In this document: positions 53,801 through 62,720 of the stretch, piece after piece
Position numbering within the stretch: position 1 is the stretch's first letter
Layout of the letters: the number at the start of each line of letters is the position of its first letter
Assembly: GCA_016706055.1 (NCBI GenBank)
Contig: JADJKL010000003.1
Location: forward strand, 124,001 to 188,000
DNA: 64,000 nt
Direction of reading: 5' to 3'
DNA from: Chitinophagaceae bacterium
GTDB taxonomy: Bacteria > Bacteroidota > Bacteroidia > Chitinophagales > Chitinophagaceae
The notes under the pieces: model-generated
Told to the model about the DNA's origin: nothing
The model's database searches: none
What the model saw: only the letters and a program-made list of their open reading frames with translations
Made by a program: the position numbers and the translations under genes

Positions 53801-54019
53801 ATGGCAACGCCAAAAAAATACCGGATGGATAAAACGGCTTTCAAAATCCAGACTTTTGAAGAAGCTGATGATGCTATGCGGGATTATTCTAATTTTTCGC
53901 CAGAAGAAAGAGTACGGATATATTGGCATCTCACCAGCGTTGCTTACAAGTTTGATTTGGATAATCCGCCCCGGATGGATAAAACAGTTTTTCAAATGAG
54001 AAAACACGAAGATTGTTAA
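53801..54019 (+). CDS. Small protein with a duplicated RMDKT motif
   Basis: 72 residues. RMDKTAF at 8-14 and RMDKTVF at 58-64 are near-identical, encoded by a shared 14-base DNA repeat (53822-53835 and 53973-53986). Between them is SPEERVRIYWHLTSVAYKFD. I recall similar small proteins in Bacteroidota without known function, sometimes beside nucleotidyltransferases; no such neighbour is here. An ATG at 53825 is an alternative start. Basic/acidic and cytosolic. Confidence 0.65.
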   Translation: MATPKKYRMDKTAFKIQTFEEADDAMRDYSNFSPEERVRIYWHLTSVAYKFDLDNPPRMDKTVFQMRKHEDC

Positions 54020-54078
54020 GGCCGACTAGCCTTTATAATAAATTCATATATATCTGCCGAATAGAATTACTACAGTAC

Positions 54079-54102
54079 AAGAGTGCGACGCAACAGACGA
54101 TG
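54079..54102 (+). repeat. Dispersed repeat, copy 2
   Basis: Exact 24-base match, in reverse complement, to 23384-23407. It lies 59 bases after the 72-residue gene and 41 bases before the ispH stop. The partly conserved second block ACTAAAGCTGGG follows at 54110-54122. Confidence 0.7.
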
Positions 54103-54143
54103 ATAGTAGTACTAAAGCTGGGCTAATATTTCTCCCACCAAAA

Positions 54144-55385
54144 TCATTGAAACTCTTCAATCATCTCTTCTACAGAACTATTCGTTTCATAGAAGCTGAT
54201 TATTTTTTTTATTACACCTTCCACCAACGCATCGGGGCAGGAGGCGCCGCTGGTTACTAAAATCTTTACTGGATTTTTTGCAGGCAGAAAATCGTTGGTA
54301 AGCAATTCTTCTTTTGTATGAAAGTTATGATGCAGTATTTCTTTTGCAGAAAGTATCTTCTCTTCGTTATTAATAAAGTAAGTAGGTAATTTTTCTTCGC
54401 ACAGTTCTACAAGGTGCGATGTGTTGGAAGAATTATACCCGCCGACAACGATGGCAAGGTCGGCATCTGTTTGCAACATACCGGACACTGCTGTTTGGTT
54501 ATCGTTAGTGGCATAGCAAAGTGTATCTCTTGTATCTGCAAAATGCTCTTCGGGATTATCATTGGGGAAACTATCAATCATTACCTGCTTTAGATAATCG
54601 GCAATGGCCTGTGTGTCGCTTGCCAGCATGGTGGTTTGATTGACTACACCAATCCGTTGCAAATCTTTTGTGACATCAAACCCTTCGGAAAATTGATTGC
54701 TGAATTCTGTATAAAAGTTTGCGGCATCTTTTGCTCCGGTAATATATTTTGCTAACTCTTTGGCCTCGTCCATATCTTTTACTACAACCGATGCAGCATT
54801 GCTGGCTGCATGCGAAAAAGTGGCTCTTGTTTCTTCATGCTTCGGTTTGCCATGTATGATGATGGAATAATTTTTCTTAGCAATGGCTTCGCTACGGTTC
54901 CAAACTTTTTCTACAAAGGGGCAGGTGGTATTATATTTTTCTGTTTGAATGCCTATTTGCCGCAGCTTTTCTTCAATTAATAAAGTAGTGCCAAAGGCAG
55001 GAATTAAAACAATATCATCTTTGGTAATTGCTGAAAAGGGAATTAACTGTTTGCCATAAGTGTCTTGCAAAAATTGTATGCCATGTGCTTCGAGGTCTGC
55101 ATTTACCTGTGGGTTATGTATCATTTCACTCAACAGGAAAATTTTTTTGTCAGGATTTTCTTCCACCGTTCTAAAAGCAATTTCAATGGCATTTTCTACA
55201 CCGTAGCAAAATCCAAAATGGCGGGCAAGGTAGATTTGTACAGCTCCAAAATCCAGTAAAGTAGGAGAGAAGTCCCTCCCTAACGGAGAGGCAGGCTTCT
55301 TCATTTTATCCTGCTCTTTCCTTTTGTTTTTAATAGCGGAAATAAGCGGACTTCTATAAATAATGGGGACTTCAAAACTCTTCAT
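54144..55385 (-). CDS. ispH: 4-hydroxy-3-methylbut-2-enyl diphosphate reductase
   Basis: 413 residues from the ATG at 55385 (MKSFEVPIIYRS), the family-like start; a longer frame to 55583 runs into the divergent amylase gene. Last step of the MEP isoprenoid pathway, an Fe-S enzyme. Cluster Cys in HFGFCYGVENAIE, NTTCPFVEKVW and TSGASCPDALVEG. Residues PASPLGR, just after KMKK, look like a seven-codon insertion relative to relatives that read KKDFTPTLLDFG (see findings). The gene is divergent from the amylase gene with 55 bases between starts. Confidence 0.94.
   Translation of the reverse strand: MKSFEVPIIYRSPLISAIKNKRKEQDKMKKPASPLGRDFSPTLLDFGAVQIYLARHFGFCYGVENAIEIAFRTVEENPDKKIFLLSEMIHNPQVNADLEAHGIQFLQDTYGKQLIPFSAITKDDIVLIPAFGTTLLIEEKLRQIGIQTEKYNTTCPFVEKVWNRSEAIAKKNYSIIIHGKPKHEETRATFSHAASNAASVVVKDMDEAKELAKYITGAKDAANFYTEFSNQFSEGFDVTKDLQRIGVVNQTTMLASDTQAIADYLKQVMIDSFPNDNPEEHFADTRDTLCYATNDNQTAVSGMLQTDADLAIVVGGYNSSNTSHLVELCEEKLPTYFINNEEKILSAKEILHHNFHTKEELLTNDFLPAKNPVKILVTSGASCPDALVEGVIKKIISFYETNSSVEEMIEEFQ
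55275..55295. repeat. Putative in-frame palindromic insertion within ispH
   Basis: 21 bases (7 codons, PASPLGR on the coding strand). The coding strand reads CCTGCCTCTCCGTTAGGGAGG, which has an imperfect CCTCTCC/GGGAGG palindrome, similar to short intergenic repeats. Its length is a multiple of three and the reading frame is kept. Confidence 0.45.
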
Positions 55386-55440
55386 AGATGTAAAGTTACT
55401 ACTTGAAAAGTTCTTATTATCTTTCGCCAAAGTGATACTG

Positions 55441-56826
55441 ATGAGGATTTCTTTGCTTGCTTTCTTTTCAATTGTGTTGTTGCTTGCTTCTTGCAAGCCA
55501 ACGAAAAAGAAGAATGATTTTATATATAAAAAGGATAGTATGATGAACAAATTTATTCCGGTGGATTGGGCACACAGCACCAATATTTATGAAGTGAATG
55601 TGCGGCAATACACCGAGGCTGGCACTTTCAATGCGTTTATGCAACATCTTCCCCGATTAAAAGCAATGGGGGTGCAAACTATTTGGTTTATGCCCATTAC
55701 ACCTATTTCGGAAAAGAATAAAAAAGGAACCTTAGGAAGTTATTATGCCTGTTCGGATTATACGTCCATCAATCCGGAGTTTGGAACCCTTGAAGATTTT
55801 AAGGAGCTGGTAAAGATGGCACATGAAATGGGTTTTAAAGTTATTATTGATTGGGTAGCGAATCATACAGGTTGGGATCATACTTGGACGACGACTCATC
55901 CGGAGTATTATAATAAGGATGCAGCCACTAACGATTTTAAAATGCCCGGTGGCATGGAAGATATTATTGAGTTGAATTATAACAACCCCGCATTACGAAA
56001 AGGAATGATTGATGCCATGCAATTTTGGTTAGATGAATGTGATATTGATGGTTTTCGCTGCGACCTTGCTTCGTGGGTGGACCTTGATTTCTGGAAAGAA
56101 GCAAGAGCAACACTTGATTACATAAAACCTTTATTCTGGCTCGGTGAATACGACGAATTAGAAAATCCTGAATATGGTGAAGCCTTTGATGCAAGTTATT
56201 CCTGGGCATGGATGCACAAAACGGAAGAATTTTATAAACAAAAATTGCCACTTGATACACTGCTGACTTTGCTAAAAAAATATGATGATCTTGGAGATAG
56301 TACCATGCGAACATGGTTTACGACCAATCATGATGAGAATAGCTGGAACGGAACGGAATATGATAAGTATGGAGATATGGCAAAAGCATTGGCAGTGTTT
56401 AGTGCTACTTGGAATGGTATTCCACTTTTATATTCTGGGCAGGAATTACCCAACCGGAAGAAGCTGAAATTTTTTGATAAGGATGAGATTGAATGGAATA
56501 GCAACAATGATTTGTCGGAATTTTATACTTCGTTGCTAAATCTTCGAACAAATAATCCTGCAGTAAGAAGCGGCGATCCTGCTGTACAAACTTTTCGTTT
56601 AAAGACAAGTGCTGACAAGAATATTATTGCTTATGTAAGAAAGAATGGAAGCAAGGAAGTGCTGGTTGTTTTAAATTTTTCTTCGGAGAAGAATCTTCGA
56701 TTCGATATAACGGATGAACATGTTACGGGGATTTATAAAAACATTTTCTCTGGTGCAGCAAATGATTTTACTAGTGAGAAAAGTTTTGAAATACAGCCAT
56801 GGGAATATCTGGTGTATGAGAAATAG
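55441..56826 (+). CDS. Alpha-amylase family (GH13) lipoprotein
   Basis: 461 residues from the ATG at 55441 (MRISLLAFFS), which begins a signal peptide with lipobox LLLASC (Cys18); the upstream part of the frame overlaps ispH and is rejected. Surface or periplasmic hydrolase of alpha-glucans. Catalytic domain: GVQTIWFMPITPIS, VIIDWVANHTGWDH, nucleophile Asp in DGFRCDLASW, acid Glu in FWLGEYDE, and TNHDENSW. C-terminal beta domain from about 390. It probably feeds the cytosolic phosphorylase with maltodextrin (inference). Confidence 0.93.
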   Translation: MRISLLAFFSIVLLLASCKPTKKKNDFIYKKDSMMNKFIPVDWAHSTNIYEVNVRQYTEAGTFNAFMQHLPRLKAMGVQTIWFMPITPISEKNKKGTLGSYYACSDYTSINPEFGTLEDFKELVKMAHEMGFKVIIDWVANHTGWDHTWTTTHPEYYNKDAATNDFKMPGGMEDIIELNYNNPALRKGMIDAMQFWLDECDIDGFRCDLASWVDLDFWKEARATLDYIKPLFWLGEYDELENPEYGEAFDASYSWAWMHKTEEFYKQKLPLDTLLTLLKKYDDLGDSTMRTWFTTNHDENSWNGTEYDKYGDMAKALAVFSATWNGIPLLYSGQELPNRKKLKFFDKDEIEWNSNNDLSEFYTSLLNLRTNNPAVRSGDPAVQTFRLKTSADKNIIAYVRKNGSKEVLVVLNFSSEKNLRFDITDEHVTGIYKNIFSGAANDFTSEKSFEIQPWEYLVYEK

Positions 56827-56875
56827 TTTTCTAGTCTAAATTATCAAATGCTGAATCTGTAGTATGCCATTAGTC

Positions 56876-56952
56876 ATACCGGACTTGATCCGGTATCTCT
56901 TCCAGATGATTTATGTTTGCTTTAGGAAAAGATCCCCCGATAAAAATCGGGG
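56876..56952. repeat. Two adjacent hairpins of the CCGGACTTGATCCGG type
   Basis: ATACCGGA (56876-56883), loop CTTGA, TCCGGTAT (56889-56896); then CCCCGAT (56935-56941), loop AAAA, ATCGGGG (56946-56952). The first matches the common TCATACCGGACTTGATCCGG class of intergenic repeats. With the terminator at 56991 they form three hairpins in about 150 bases. Confidence 0.55.
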
Positions 56953-56990
56953 CAAGACAGCAGTGTATTTTAAAATAGTTATATGTATAA

Positions 56991-57025
56991 AAAAAGCCAT
57001 CCCGATTAAATCGGGATGGCTTTTT
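56991..57025. terminator. Bidirectional terminator between amylase and htrA genes
   Basis: AAAAAGCCATCCCGATT, one A in the centre, then the exact reverse complement. A perfect 17-base arm palindrome with A and T tracts on both sides, so it can end both converging genes. Confidence 0.92.
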
Positions 57026-57044
57026 AACTTCTAATTCTTTATTC

Positions 57045-58559
57045 TTATGGTTGATTCATATTCAACGGGTATCTGTAAGTACCTGAATAACCAGGGTACA
57101 TTCCTTCTAGTTGAATAGTTTCTCCTTTCAAGCTTTTAATAGCTTCATTTAGGTCTTCAATACTTGAAATGTCCATTCCATTTACAGAAGTAATGATGAA
57201 TCCCGACTCCATTCTTGTTTTACTGAAGACTCCACCAGTTTTTATTTTCTTTACCAGCACACCACCTTCAACATTATTTTTCAGAGCAGTTTTTTCATCT
57301 ACGGTTTCAAGGTCAGCACCTAGTTGGTCGCTGACATTTGTATTTGTTGATGCCAAGCTTTCATATGTTCCGGTAATAGCTTTTAAGGTGGCAGCAGTTG
57401 TATTTTCTTTGCCATCTCTTTTGTAAGTGATATTTATTTTATCACCTGCATTGTAAGAAGAAACGGTGGCCTGCAATTCTGTCCAAGAGAAAATAGGGAC
57501 ATCATTTATTTTGGTAATTACATCACCCGGCTTTAAACCAATATTTGTTGCTGCACCATCTTTCGCTATTTCACCAACATGAGCACCATCGCCAGCATCA
57601 AATTTTTCACGGTCAACGGAAACGCCGAGGTAAGGCCTTTTTACATCACCAAATTTGATGAGGTCATTTATTATCTTCTTCACCAAATTAACAGGAATAG
57701 CAAATGAGTAACCTGCATAAGTTCCGTTTGGCGCATAGATAGCAGAGTTGATCCCAACTAACTGACCATCTGTTGTAATTAACGCACCACCACTATTTCC
57801 CTGGTTTACGGCAGCATCTGTTTGAATGAAAGATTCAATAGGTGTTTGACTTTGTCTGCTGTTAATGCCAATATTTCTTCCTTTAGCACTTACAATACCA
57901 GCTGTAACTGTTGTTTCCAATGTAAGCGGATAACCAATTGCCAGCACCCATTGGCCAAGCTTTACATTATCTGAGTTGCCATAAAGCAGAAATGGTAAAC
58001 CTGTTCCATCAACTTTTAGAACGGCAAGATCGCTACTCGGATCACGGCCAATAACTTTTGCTTTGTATTCTTTTTTGTTGTGGAGTGTAACGGTAATTTC
58101 AGAAGCTACACCATCGCCGCCATCCGATACCACATGATTATTAGTAATAATATATCCATCTTCACTTATAATAACACCACTGCCCGATGCTCTTTGCTCA
58201 GGTTGTATCTGCGGTCCGAAATTGTTATTGAAGAATTGTTCAAATAAATCTTCCATACCACCATTGTTTCTGTTGCGTGGAAGGCTGTTACTTACTTTCT
58301 TTGCAGCAATTTTTGTTTTGATATGTACTACCGCCGGGACTGCAGCATTGGCTGCTTTGGTAAAGTCGAGCGGTTCGGCAGCACCTGATGTGCCATCCAA
58401 AAATCCTGCATAGTTAGCAGGAACATTACCACCATTAATAGATTGAGAAAAAGCAGTTTGTTTGCCACTTACTTTTCCATAGATCCATACACTGGTTAAA
58501 GCTGATACCGCACTTATTGCAACAATCAGCAAAATCTGTTTTAGTTTCATAGTATTCAT
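57045..58559 (-). CDS. HtrA/DegQ-family periplasmic serine protease
   Basis: 504 residues (or 501 if the ATG at 58550 is used). N-terminal membrane anchor/signal at about 8-28. Trypsin-like domain with the triad His142 (YIITNNHVVSD), Asp177 (PSSDLAVLKVD) and Ser256 (VNQGNSGGALI). Two PDZ domains follow: about 315-400 (LGVSVDREKFD and GLKPGDVITKIND) and about 410-500 (VLVKKIKTGGVFSKTRMESG). Degrades or refolds misfolded envelope proteins. The 207 bases upstream show no gene and no clear promoter. Confidence 0.94.
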   Translation of the reverse strand: MNTMKLKQILLIVAISAVSALTSVWIYGKVSGKQTAFSQSINGGNVPANYAGFLDGTSGAAEPLDFTKAANAAVPAVVHIKTKIAAKKVSNSLPRNRNNGGMEDLFEQFFNNNFGPQIQPEQRASGSGVIISEDGYIITNNHVVSDGGDGVASEITVTLHNKKEYKAKVIGRDPSSDLAVLKVDGTGLPFLLYGNSDNVKLGQWVLAIGYPLTLETTVTAGIVSAKGRNIGINSRQSQTPIESFIQTDAAVNQGNSGGALITTDGQLVGINSAIYAPNGTYAGYSFAIPVNLVKKIINDLIKFGDVKRPYLGVSVDREKFDAGDGAHVGEIAKDGAATNIGLKPGDVITKINDVPIFSWTELQATVSSYNAGDKINITYKRDGKENTTAATLKAITGTYESLASTNTNVSDQLGADLETVDEKTALKNNVEGGVLVKKIKTGGVFSKTRMESGFIITSVNGMDISSIEDLNEAIKSLKGETIQLEGMYPGYSGTYRYPLNMNQP

Positions 58560-58766
58560 TTCTTTTTATAAAGGTTTGTAGAATGAGGCTTCAATATCAA
58601 AATATATGCCTTTGCATTACAAAATAACAAACTGTCATTCAACTATATTGACCGTTGGTTTAGTTTAACAAATATTTACTAAGACCTTCGTACTTAATAG
58701 CTCCTTTAAAATTACGACTTTTTACAGTGAAAAGCATACCCATTTTTCCTGATTATTTTTGTAATG

Positions 58767-59765
58767 TCATAATGATGTCAAAAACGACATTGTGTCAACT
58801 CCGTCTGCATAATCATGGACAGAAGGACATTGCGCAGTGCCTAATGAAATATGATTATTACCAGTAATACATTGCAATTCAGGATTGTCTTTTAATGAAT
58901 TAACGACCTCCTCTTCAGATGTATAAAATTCATAATTCAATTGACTGATAGGAGAGAAGAGGCTTTTATCTTCGATTAAAAGAATGGAACCATTTGTCAT
59001 GTAGTACACTTTGTTCAACATATGTAAAGCCAGGTTGTAATCATAATTGTTTTTGTATTTATGATGATCAGCCAGGTGTTGATATTTATTAAATGCTTCA
59101 ATTAGTGGCACAAAATCATAATCAACCGGCACATACATTTTGGTAACATTGCGACATCCTAAACCGAAATAATAATATACATCATCGGCCAGTTTTTCTA
59201 ATTCCTGTGTTGTTTCATTGCCGGTTATTATTGCAACTGATGTTCTGTTTTTTCGGATAATATGCGGATACTTTGCAAAATAGTATTCAAAATATCGGGA
59301 AGAGTTGTTGCTGCCAGTAGCAATATAAGCATCACAATCTTTTAGCATTTCGGCAAACTGTAAATAGTTTGCGGCATCAGCATCCCATTCAATTATTTTT
59401 TCAACAAGATCTTTTATTAGCACATTGTCTTTGGATGAGCTTTTCATTACAGCAATGTTTCCACTTATGAAAACACATAAAAAATCATGAAAGCCAACCA
59501 GCGGAATATTGCCAGCCATTACTATTCCAACTTTTTGTGGATTGGCGATTTTGGATTCGATGCTGTATTCTTTTGTCCAGTTTTCTAAAACTTCTTTTTG
59601 TAGGAATTCAGTAGCAATATTTTGTGTAGCTGTTGTTGCAAACATCGGTGTAAACCAACTGTTTTCATAGCTGGCTTTTTCTTTTACTTCAAGCCAATTT
59701 TCATTATCTGCTAAAATATATTGCCCCAACTGAACCAATAAATCAATACGATGTTGTAAATTCAT
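58767..59765 (-). CDS. LuxC-type acyl-CoA reductase
   Basis: 332 residues. Reduces acyl-CoA to aldehyde with NADPH. Motifs: NPQKVGIVMAGNIPLVGFHD near 75, ALMKSSSKDN-like AVMKSSSKDNVLIKDLVEKI, YIATGSNNSSRYFEYYF, and the likely catalytic Cys in FGLGCRNVTKMYVP. A -7 element CAAAAGTA on the plus strand (59789-59796) reads TACTTTTG on the minus strand. Divergent from the ferredoxin gene with 59 bases between starts, a pairing I recall from other Bacteroidota. Confidence 0.9.
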   Translation of the reverse strand: MNLQHRIDLLVQLGQYILADNENWLEVKEKASYENSWFTPMFATTATQNIATEFLQKEVLENWTKEYSIESKIANPQKVGIVMAGNIPLVGFHDFLCVFISGNIAVMKSSSKDNVLIKDLVEKIIEWDADAANYLQFAEMLKDCDAYIATGSNNSSRYFEYYFAKYPHIIRKNRTSVAIITGNETTQELEKLADDVYYYFGLGCRNVTKMYVPVDYDFVPLIEAFNKYQHLADHHKYKNNYDYNLALHMLNKVYYMTNGSILLIEDKSLFSPISQLNYEFYTSEEEVVNSLKDNPELQCITGNNHISLGTAQCPSVHDYADGVDTMSFLTSL

Positions 59766-59824
59766 TCCTGACTGTTATTTTTGTGCTACAAAAGTAACAC
59801 CCAACCCTTTAAATTAAATATACT

Positions 59825-60172
59825 ATGGCTATTAAGATTACAGAAGAATGCATTAACTGCGGCGCCTGCGAACCAGAATGTCCCAACAATGCCATCTACG
59901 AAGGTGGTGTAGAATGGGCTGTATCTGACGGAACAACTGTAAAAGGAAGCTTTACATTGCTGGATGGAACTACTGTGGATGCAGATCAGAAAAATGCACC
60001 GGTGGCGGTTGATATTTATTATATCACTCCAAATAAATGTACAGAATGTCAGGGCTTTCATGAAGAGCCTCAGTGTGCAGCAGTTTGCCCTGTAGATTGT
60101 TGTGTGCCAGACGAAATGTATGTGGAAACGGTAGAACAGCTAATGGCTAAAAAAGATTTGCTGCATATTTGA
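59825..60172 (+). CDS. 2[4Fe-4S] ferredoxin
   Basis: 115 residues. The first cluster motif is CINCGACEPECP (residues 11-22), the second CTECQGFHEEPQCAAVCPVDC (with the extra spacing of the extended type). The insert between them (residues about 25-70) is longer than in small clostridial ferredoxins, as usual in Bacteroidota and related proteins. Electron carrier, probably for oxidoreductases in the cytosol. Divergent with the acyl-CoA reductase gene. Confidence 0.9.
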   Translation: MAIKITEECINCGACEPECPNNAIYEGGVEWAVSDGTTVKGSFTLLDGTTVDADQKNAPVAVDIYYITPNKCTECQGFHEEPQCAAVCPVDCCVPDEMYVETVEQLMAKKDLLHI

Positions 60173-60514
60173 TTCCAAACTGTGCATAATTTCTGAAGTA
60201 TTTCCGCCGGAGCACACAAATGTTTTTGTACCTTGTATATATACAATATAGCAGTGAAAGCTGCTTAAATAGTGGCGGGTGATATTTCCCGTTGTAAAAA
60301 GGTGAATGAGAAACGGCCTTCACCTTTCTTATTTAAATCTCCTACCTTTTTATTACTCATATTTAGCCTAAAAGCCCATATTTTACTACTATTTATAATA
60401 ATTTTTGTTAATGGTATTTGATAACGGTTATTTGCGTTGGGCATCTTAAAAATTTCTGCAATATTTGCAGAGTTAAACCCGTTGAAACGGGAATAAAACC
60501 TACTACACCAAAAG
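60173..60514. other. Intergenic region upstream of ddl
   Basis: No gene is seen. A hairpin AAAGGTGAA/TTCACCTTT (60299-60329) resembles a terminator for the ferredoxin gene, though it is distant. A tight CCCGTT-GA-AACGGG stem at 60478-60491 lies 23 bases before the ddl ATG and may affect its leader. I see no -33/-7 pair that convinces. Confidence 0.5.
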
Positions 60515-61513
60515 ATGAAACAAAACATAGCTCTTGTAACCGGTGGTCTTTCAGGCGAAGCCATTATTTCTTATAAAAGCGCCGATACCATTGGCAAAAA
60601 TCTTGATAAAGAGCTTTTTAATGTTTACAAAATTGATGTAAATGCTGAAGGCTGGTGGTATGATATGCCGGATGGAAGAAAAACGGAAATTGACAAGAAT
60701 GATTTCTCACTTAGTCTGGATAATCAGAAAATAAATTTTGATGCCGTCTTTATTGGTATGCATGGCACACCTGGGGAAGATGGAAAGTTGCAAGGTTATT
60801 TCGACATGTTGAAAATACCGTACACTGGTTGTGATGCAGCAACCTCTTCACTCACCTTCAATAAAAGATATGCAGTAGCTGTGGCGGGAATGGCAGGCAT
60901 TGCTGTTGCCAAATCTATTATTCTAATAAAAGATAATTTTGAAAGCCCGGATGAGATTGTCAATACATTAAAATTTCCTGTATTCATCAAGCCTAATAAT
61001 GGAGGTTCCAGTATTGGTATGTCGAAGGTAAATAAGCCATCGGATGAATTGGGTCATGCTATTGAAAAAGCATTTAAGGAAGATAACCAGGTGTTAGTGG
61101 AAGAAATGATTAATGGCAGAGAATTTACAGTAGGTGTTTTTAAATCAAAAGGTAATATTATTGTATTGCCGCTAACAGAAGTAAAGGCTCATGGCGATAA
61201 AGATTTTTTTGACTTTGAAGCAAAGTATTACGGCAAATCTGATGAAATAACACCGGCAATTGTAGATGAAAACATTGCTGAAAAAGTAAGAGAGGCGGCT
61301 AAGAAAGTGTATAATGTATTTAATTGTGGAGGTGTGGTAAGAATTGATTTTATTTACAACGAAGAAGAAGGCAGACCTTACATGCTTGAAGTAAATACAA
61401 TACCCGGCCAAACAGAAGCTAGCATTATTCCGCAGCAGGTACATACAATGGGCTGGAATCTGAAAGAATTTTATACAAAGTTGATAGAAGACAGTTTCAA
61501 TAAAAAGAAATAG
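60515..61513 (+). CDS. ddl: D-alanine--D-alanine ligase
   Basis: 332 residues. ATP-grasp enzyme making D-Ala-D-Ala for peptidoglycan. N-terminal lobe: VTGGLSGEAIISYKSADTI, HGTPGEDGKLQGYFDML; central: PYTGCDAATSSLTFNKRYAV; grasp loop and metal site: KPNNGGSSIGMSKV, VEEMINGREFTVGVF and YMLEVNTIPGQTEASIIPQQ. Complete. Starts a co-directional group with the PASTA and rhodanese genes (27 and 9 bases apart). Confidence 0.96.
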   Translation: MKQNIALVTGGLSGEAIISYKSADTIGKNLDKELFNVYKIDVNAEGWWYDMPDGRKTEIDKNDFSLSLDNQKINFDAVFIGMHGTPGEDGKLQGYFDMLKIPYTGCDAATSSLTFNKRYAVAVAGMAGIAVAKSIILIKDNFESPDEIVNTLKFPVFIKPNNGGSSIGMSKVNKPSDELGHAIEKAFKEDNQVLVEEMINGREFTVGVFKSKGNIIVLPLTEVKAHGDKDFFDFEAKYYGKSDEITPAIVDENIAEKVREAAKKVYNVFNCGGVVRIDFIYNEEEGRPYMLEVNTIPGQTEASIIPQQVHTMGWNLKEFYTKLIEDSFNKKK

Positions 61514-61540
61514 CAAAACTGATAACCTATAATTATTCGA

Positions 61541-62347
61541 ATGTTTAAATTTATTACAAACCGGCCTTTGTGGCTTAATATACTGATCGGCATTGCACTG
61601 GCAATTGCAATTTTTGCGGCATTCCTTTTGTCATTAAATTGGCTTACAGACCATGGTAAGTCCGCCACGGTTCCTTCTGTTACCGGAAAGAATTATGAAG
61701 AGGCAAAACAAATTCTGAAAAAGGCTGGCTTTGATTTTGAAATACAGGATTCAGTTTATGTGGACACCGCTAAACCAATGTCTGTTATTAAGCAAATTCC
61801 GGATGCAGATGAAATAGTAAAATCAAACCGAACTGTTTTTTTAATAATAAGCAGATCAGTGCCGCCCTTGGTAGAAATGCCTAACCTTGTTGGTTATAGC
61901 CTTCGTAATGCACAAATGGTGTTGAAAAATATGGATCTTAAATTGGGCGACACCACTTTCAAGCCAGACTTTGCAAAGAATGCAATATTGGAACAATTAT
62001 ATAACGGAAGCTCCATTACTCCCGGCACTCAAATAAGGAAAGGAAGTACTATCTCATTAGTGCTTGGCGATGGAGTGGGGAATAAAGAATTTTCTGTACC
62101 TGTAATTACTGGAATGGCATATAGCGAAGCAAAAAGAATCTTAGAAGCAAATGGAATTGTAATAGGTGCAATTGTTACAAGGGCGGATGTTACGGATACT
62201 GCAGCAGCATGGATATATAAACAAAATCCTGAACGTTTTGATGAAGACAAACGGATTCAGAAAATCCGATCCGGGCAAACTATTGATGTATGGCTGCAAG
62301 TTGATAAGCCAGTTAAAGACAGCACAGAAACTAATTTTGACTTATAA
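61541..62347 (+). CDS. Membrane-anchored PASTA-domain protein
   Basis: 268 residues. Membrane helix at about 12-34 (NILIGIALAIAIFAAFLLSL), then three PASTA domains: about 40-110 (VPSVTGKNYEEAKQILKKAG), about 112-180 (MPNLVGYSLRNAQMVLKNMD) and about 185-255 (VPVITGMAYSEAKRILEANG). PASTA domains bind peptidoglycan or beta-lactam-like ligands in Firmicutes kinases and PBPs. No kinase or PBP domain is attached. Position after ddl supports a cell-wall role (inference). Confidence 0.9.
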   Translation: MFKFITNRPLWLNILIGIALAIAIFAAFLLSLNWLTDHGKSATVPSVTGKNYEEAKQILKKAGFDFEIQDSVYVDTAKPMSVIKQIPDADEIVKSNRTVFLIISRSVPPLVEMPNLVGYSLRNAQMVLKNMDLKLGDTTFKPDFAKNAILEQLYNGSSITPGTQIRKGSTISLVLGDGVGNKEFSVPVITGMAYSEAKRILEANGIVIGAIVTRADVTDTAAAWIYKQNPERFDEDKRIQKIRSGQTIDVWLQVDKPVKDSTETNFDL

Positions 62348-62356
62348 TTATTACAT

Positions 62357-62668
62357 ATGCAAAACATTACTGCTGAAGATTTAAAAGCCCGGATTGATGC
62401 CGGCGAAAAAATAAATCTGATTGATGTAAGAGAACCGAATGAGTATGCCGAGTTCAATATTAATGGAACATTAATTCCATTGGGTAAAGTACAAACCATG
62501 CAGATAGATGAGATTGAAGATCTGAAAGAAGAGGAGATCATCGTCTATTGCCGCAGTGGTAATCGCAGCGGACAAGCTTGTATGTTTTTGGATGCAATGG
62601 GATTTACCAATACTAAAAATCTGGTAGGTGGTATGCTTGAATGGCAGGAAAAATTTGGAGCGAAATAA
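62357..62668 (+). CDS. Rhodanese-domain protein
   Basis: 103 residues, single domain. Motif INLIDVREPNEYAEFNING, and the active-site loop CRSGNRSGQACMFL with catalytic Cys, then LVGGMLEWQE. Sulfur transfer to cyanide or another acceptor. Nine bases after the PASTA gene, likely same transcript; ends with a hairpin. Confidence 0.92.
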   Translation: MQNITAEDLKARIDAGEKINLIDVREPNEYAEFNINGTLIPLGKVQTMQIDEIEDLKEEEIIVYCRSGNRSGQACMFLDAMGFTNTKNLVGGMLEWQEKFGAK

Positions 62669-62682
62669 GAAATAAGAAATCG

Positions 62683-62720
62683 GAAGTAAGAGGTATGAAT
62701 GCTGACCTCTGACTTCATTT
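62683..62720. terminator. Terminator after the rhodanese gene
   Basis: GAAGTAAGAGGT (62683-62694), 10-base loop, ACCTCTGACTTC (62705-62716, one mismatch), then ATTTTTAT. It lies directly before the converging TonB receptor stop and may serve it too. Confidence 0.7.

Noticed and set aside
53766..53999. Overlapping frame in the 72-residue gene region
   Set aside because: No composition or motif support; a shadow of the plus-strand gene.
55386..55583. N-terminal extension of IspH
   Set aside because: It would read into the divergent amylase gene and is not family-like; the ATG at 55385 is.
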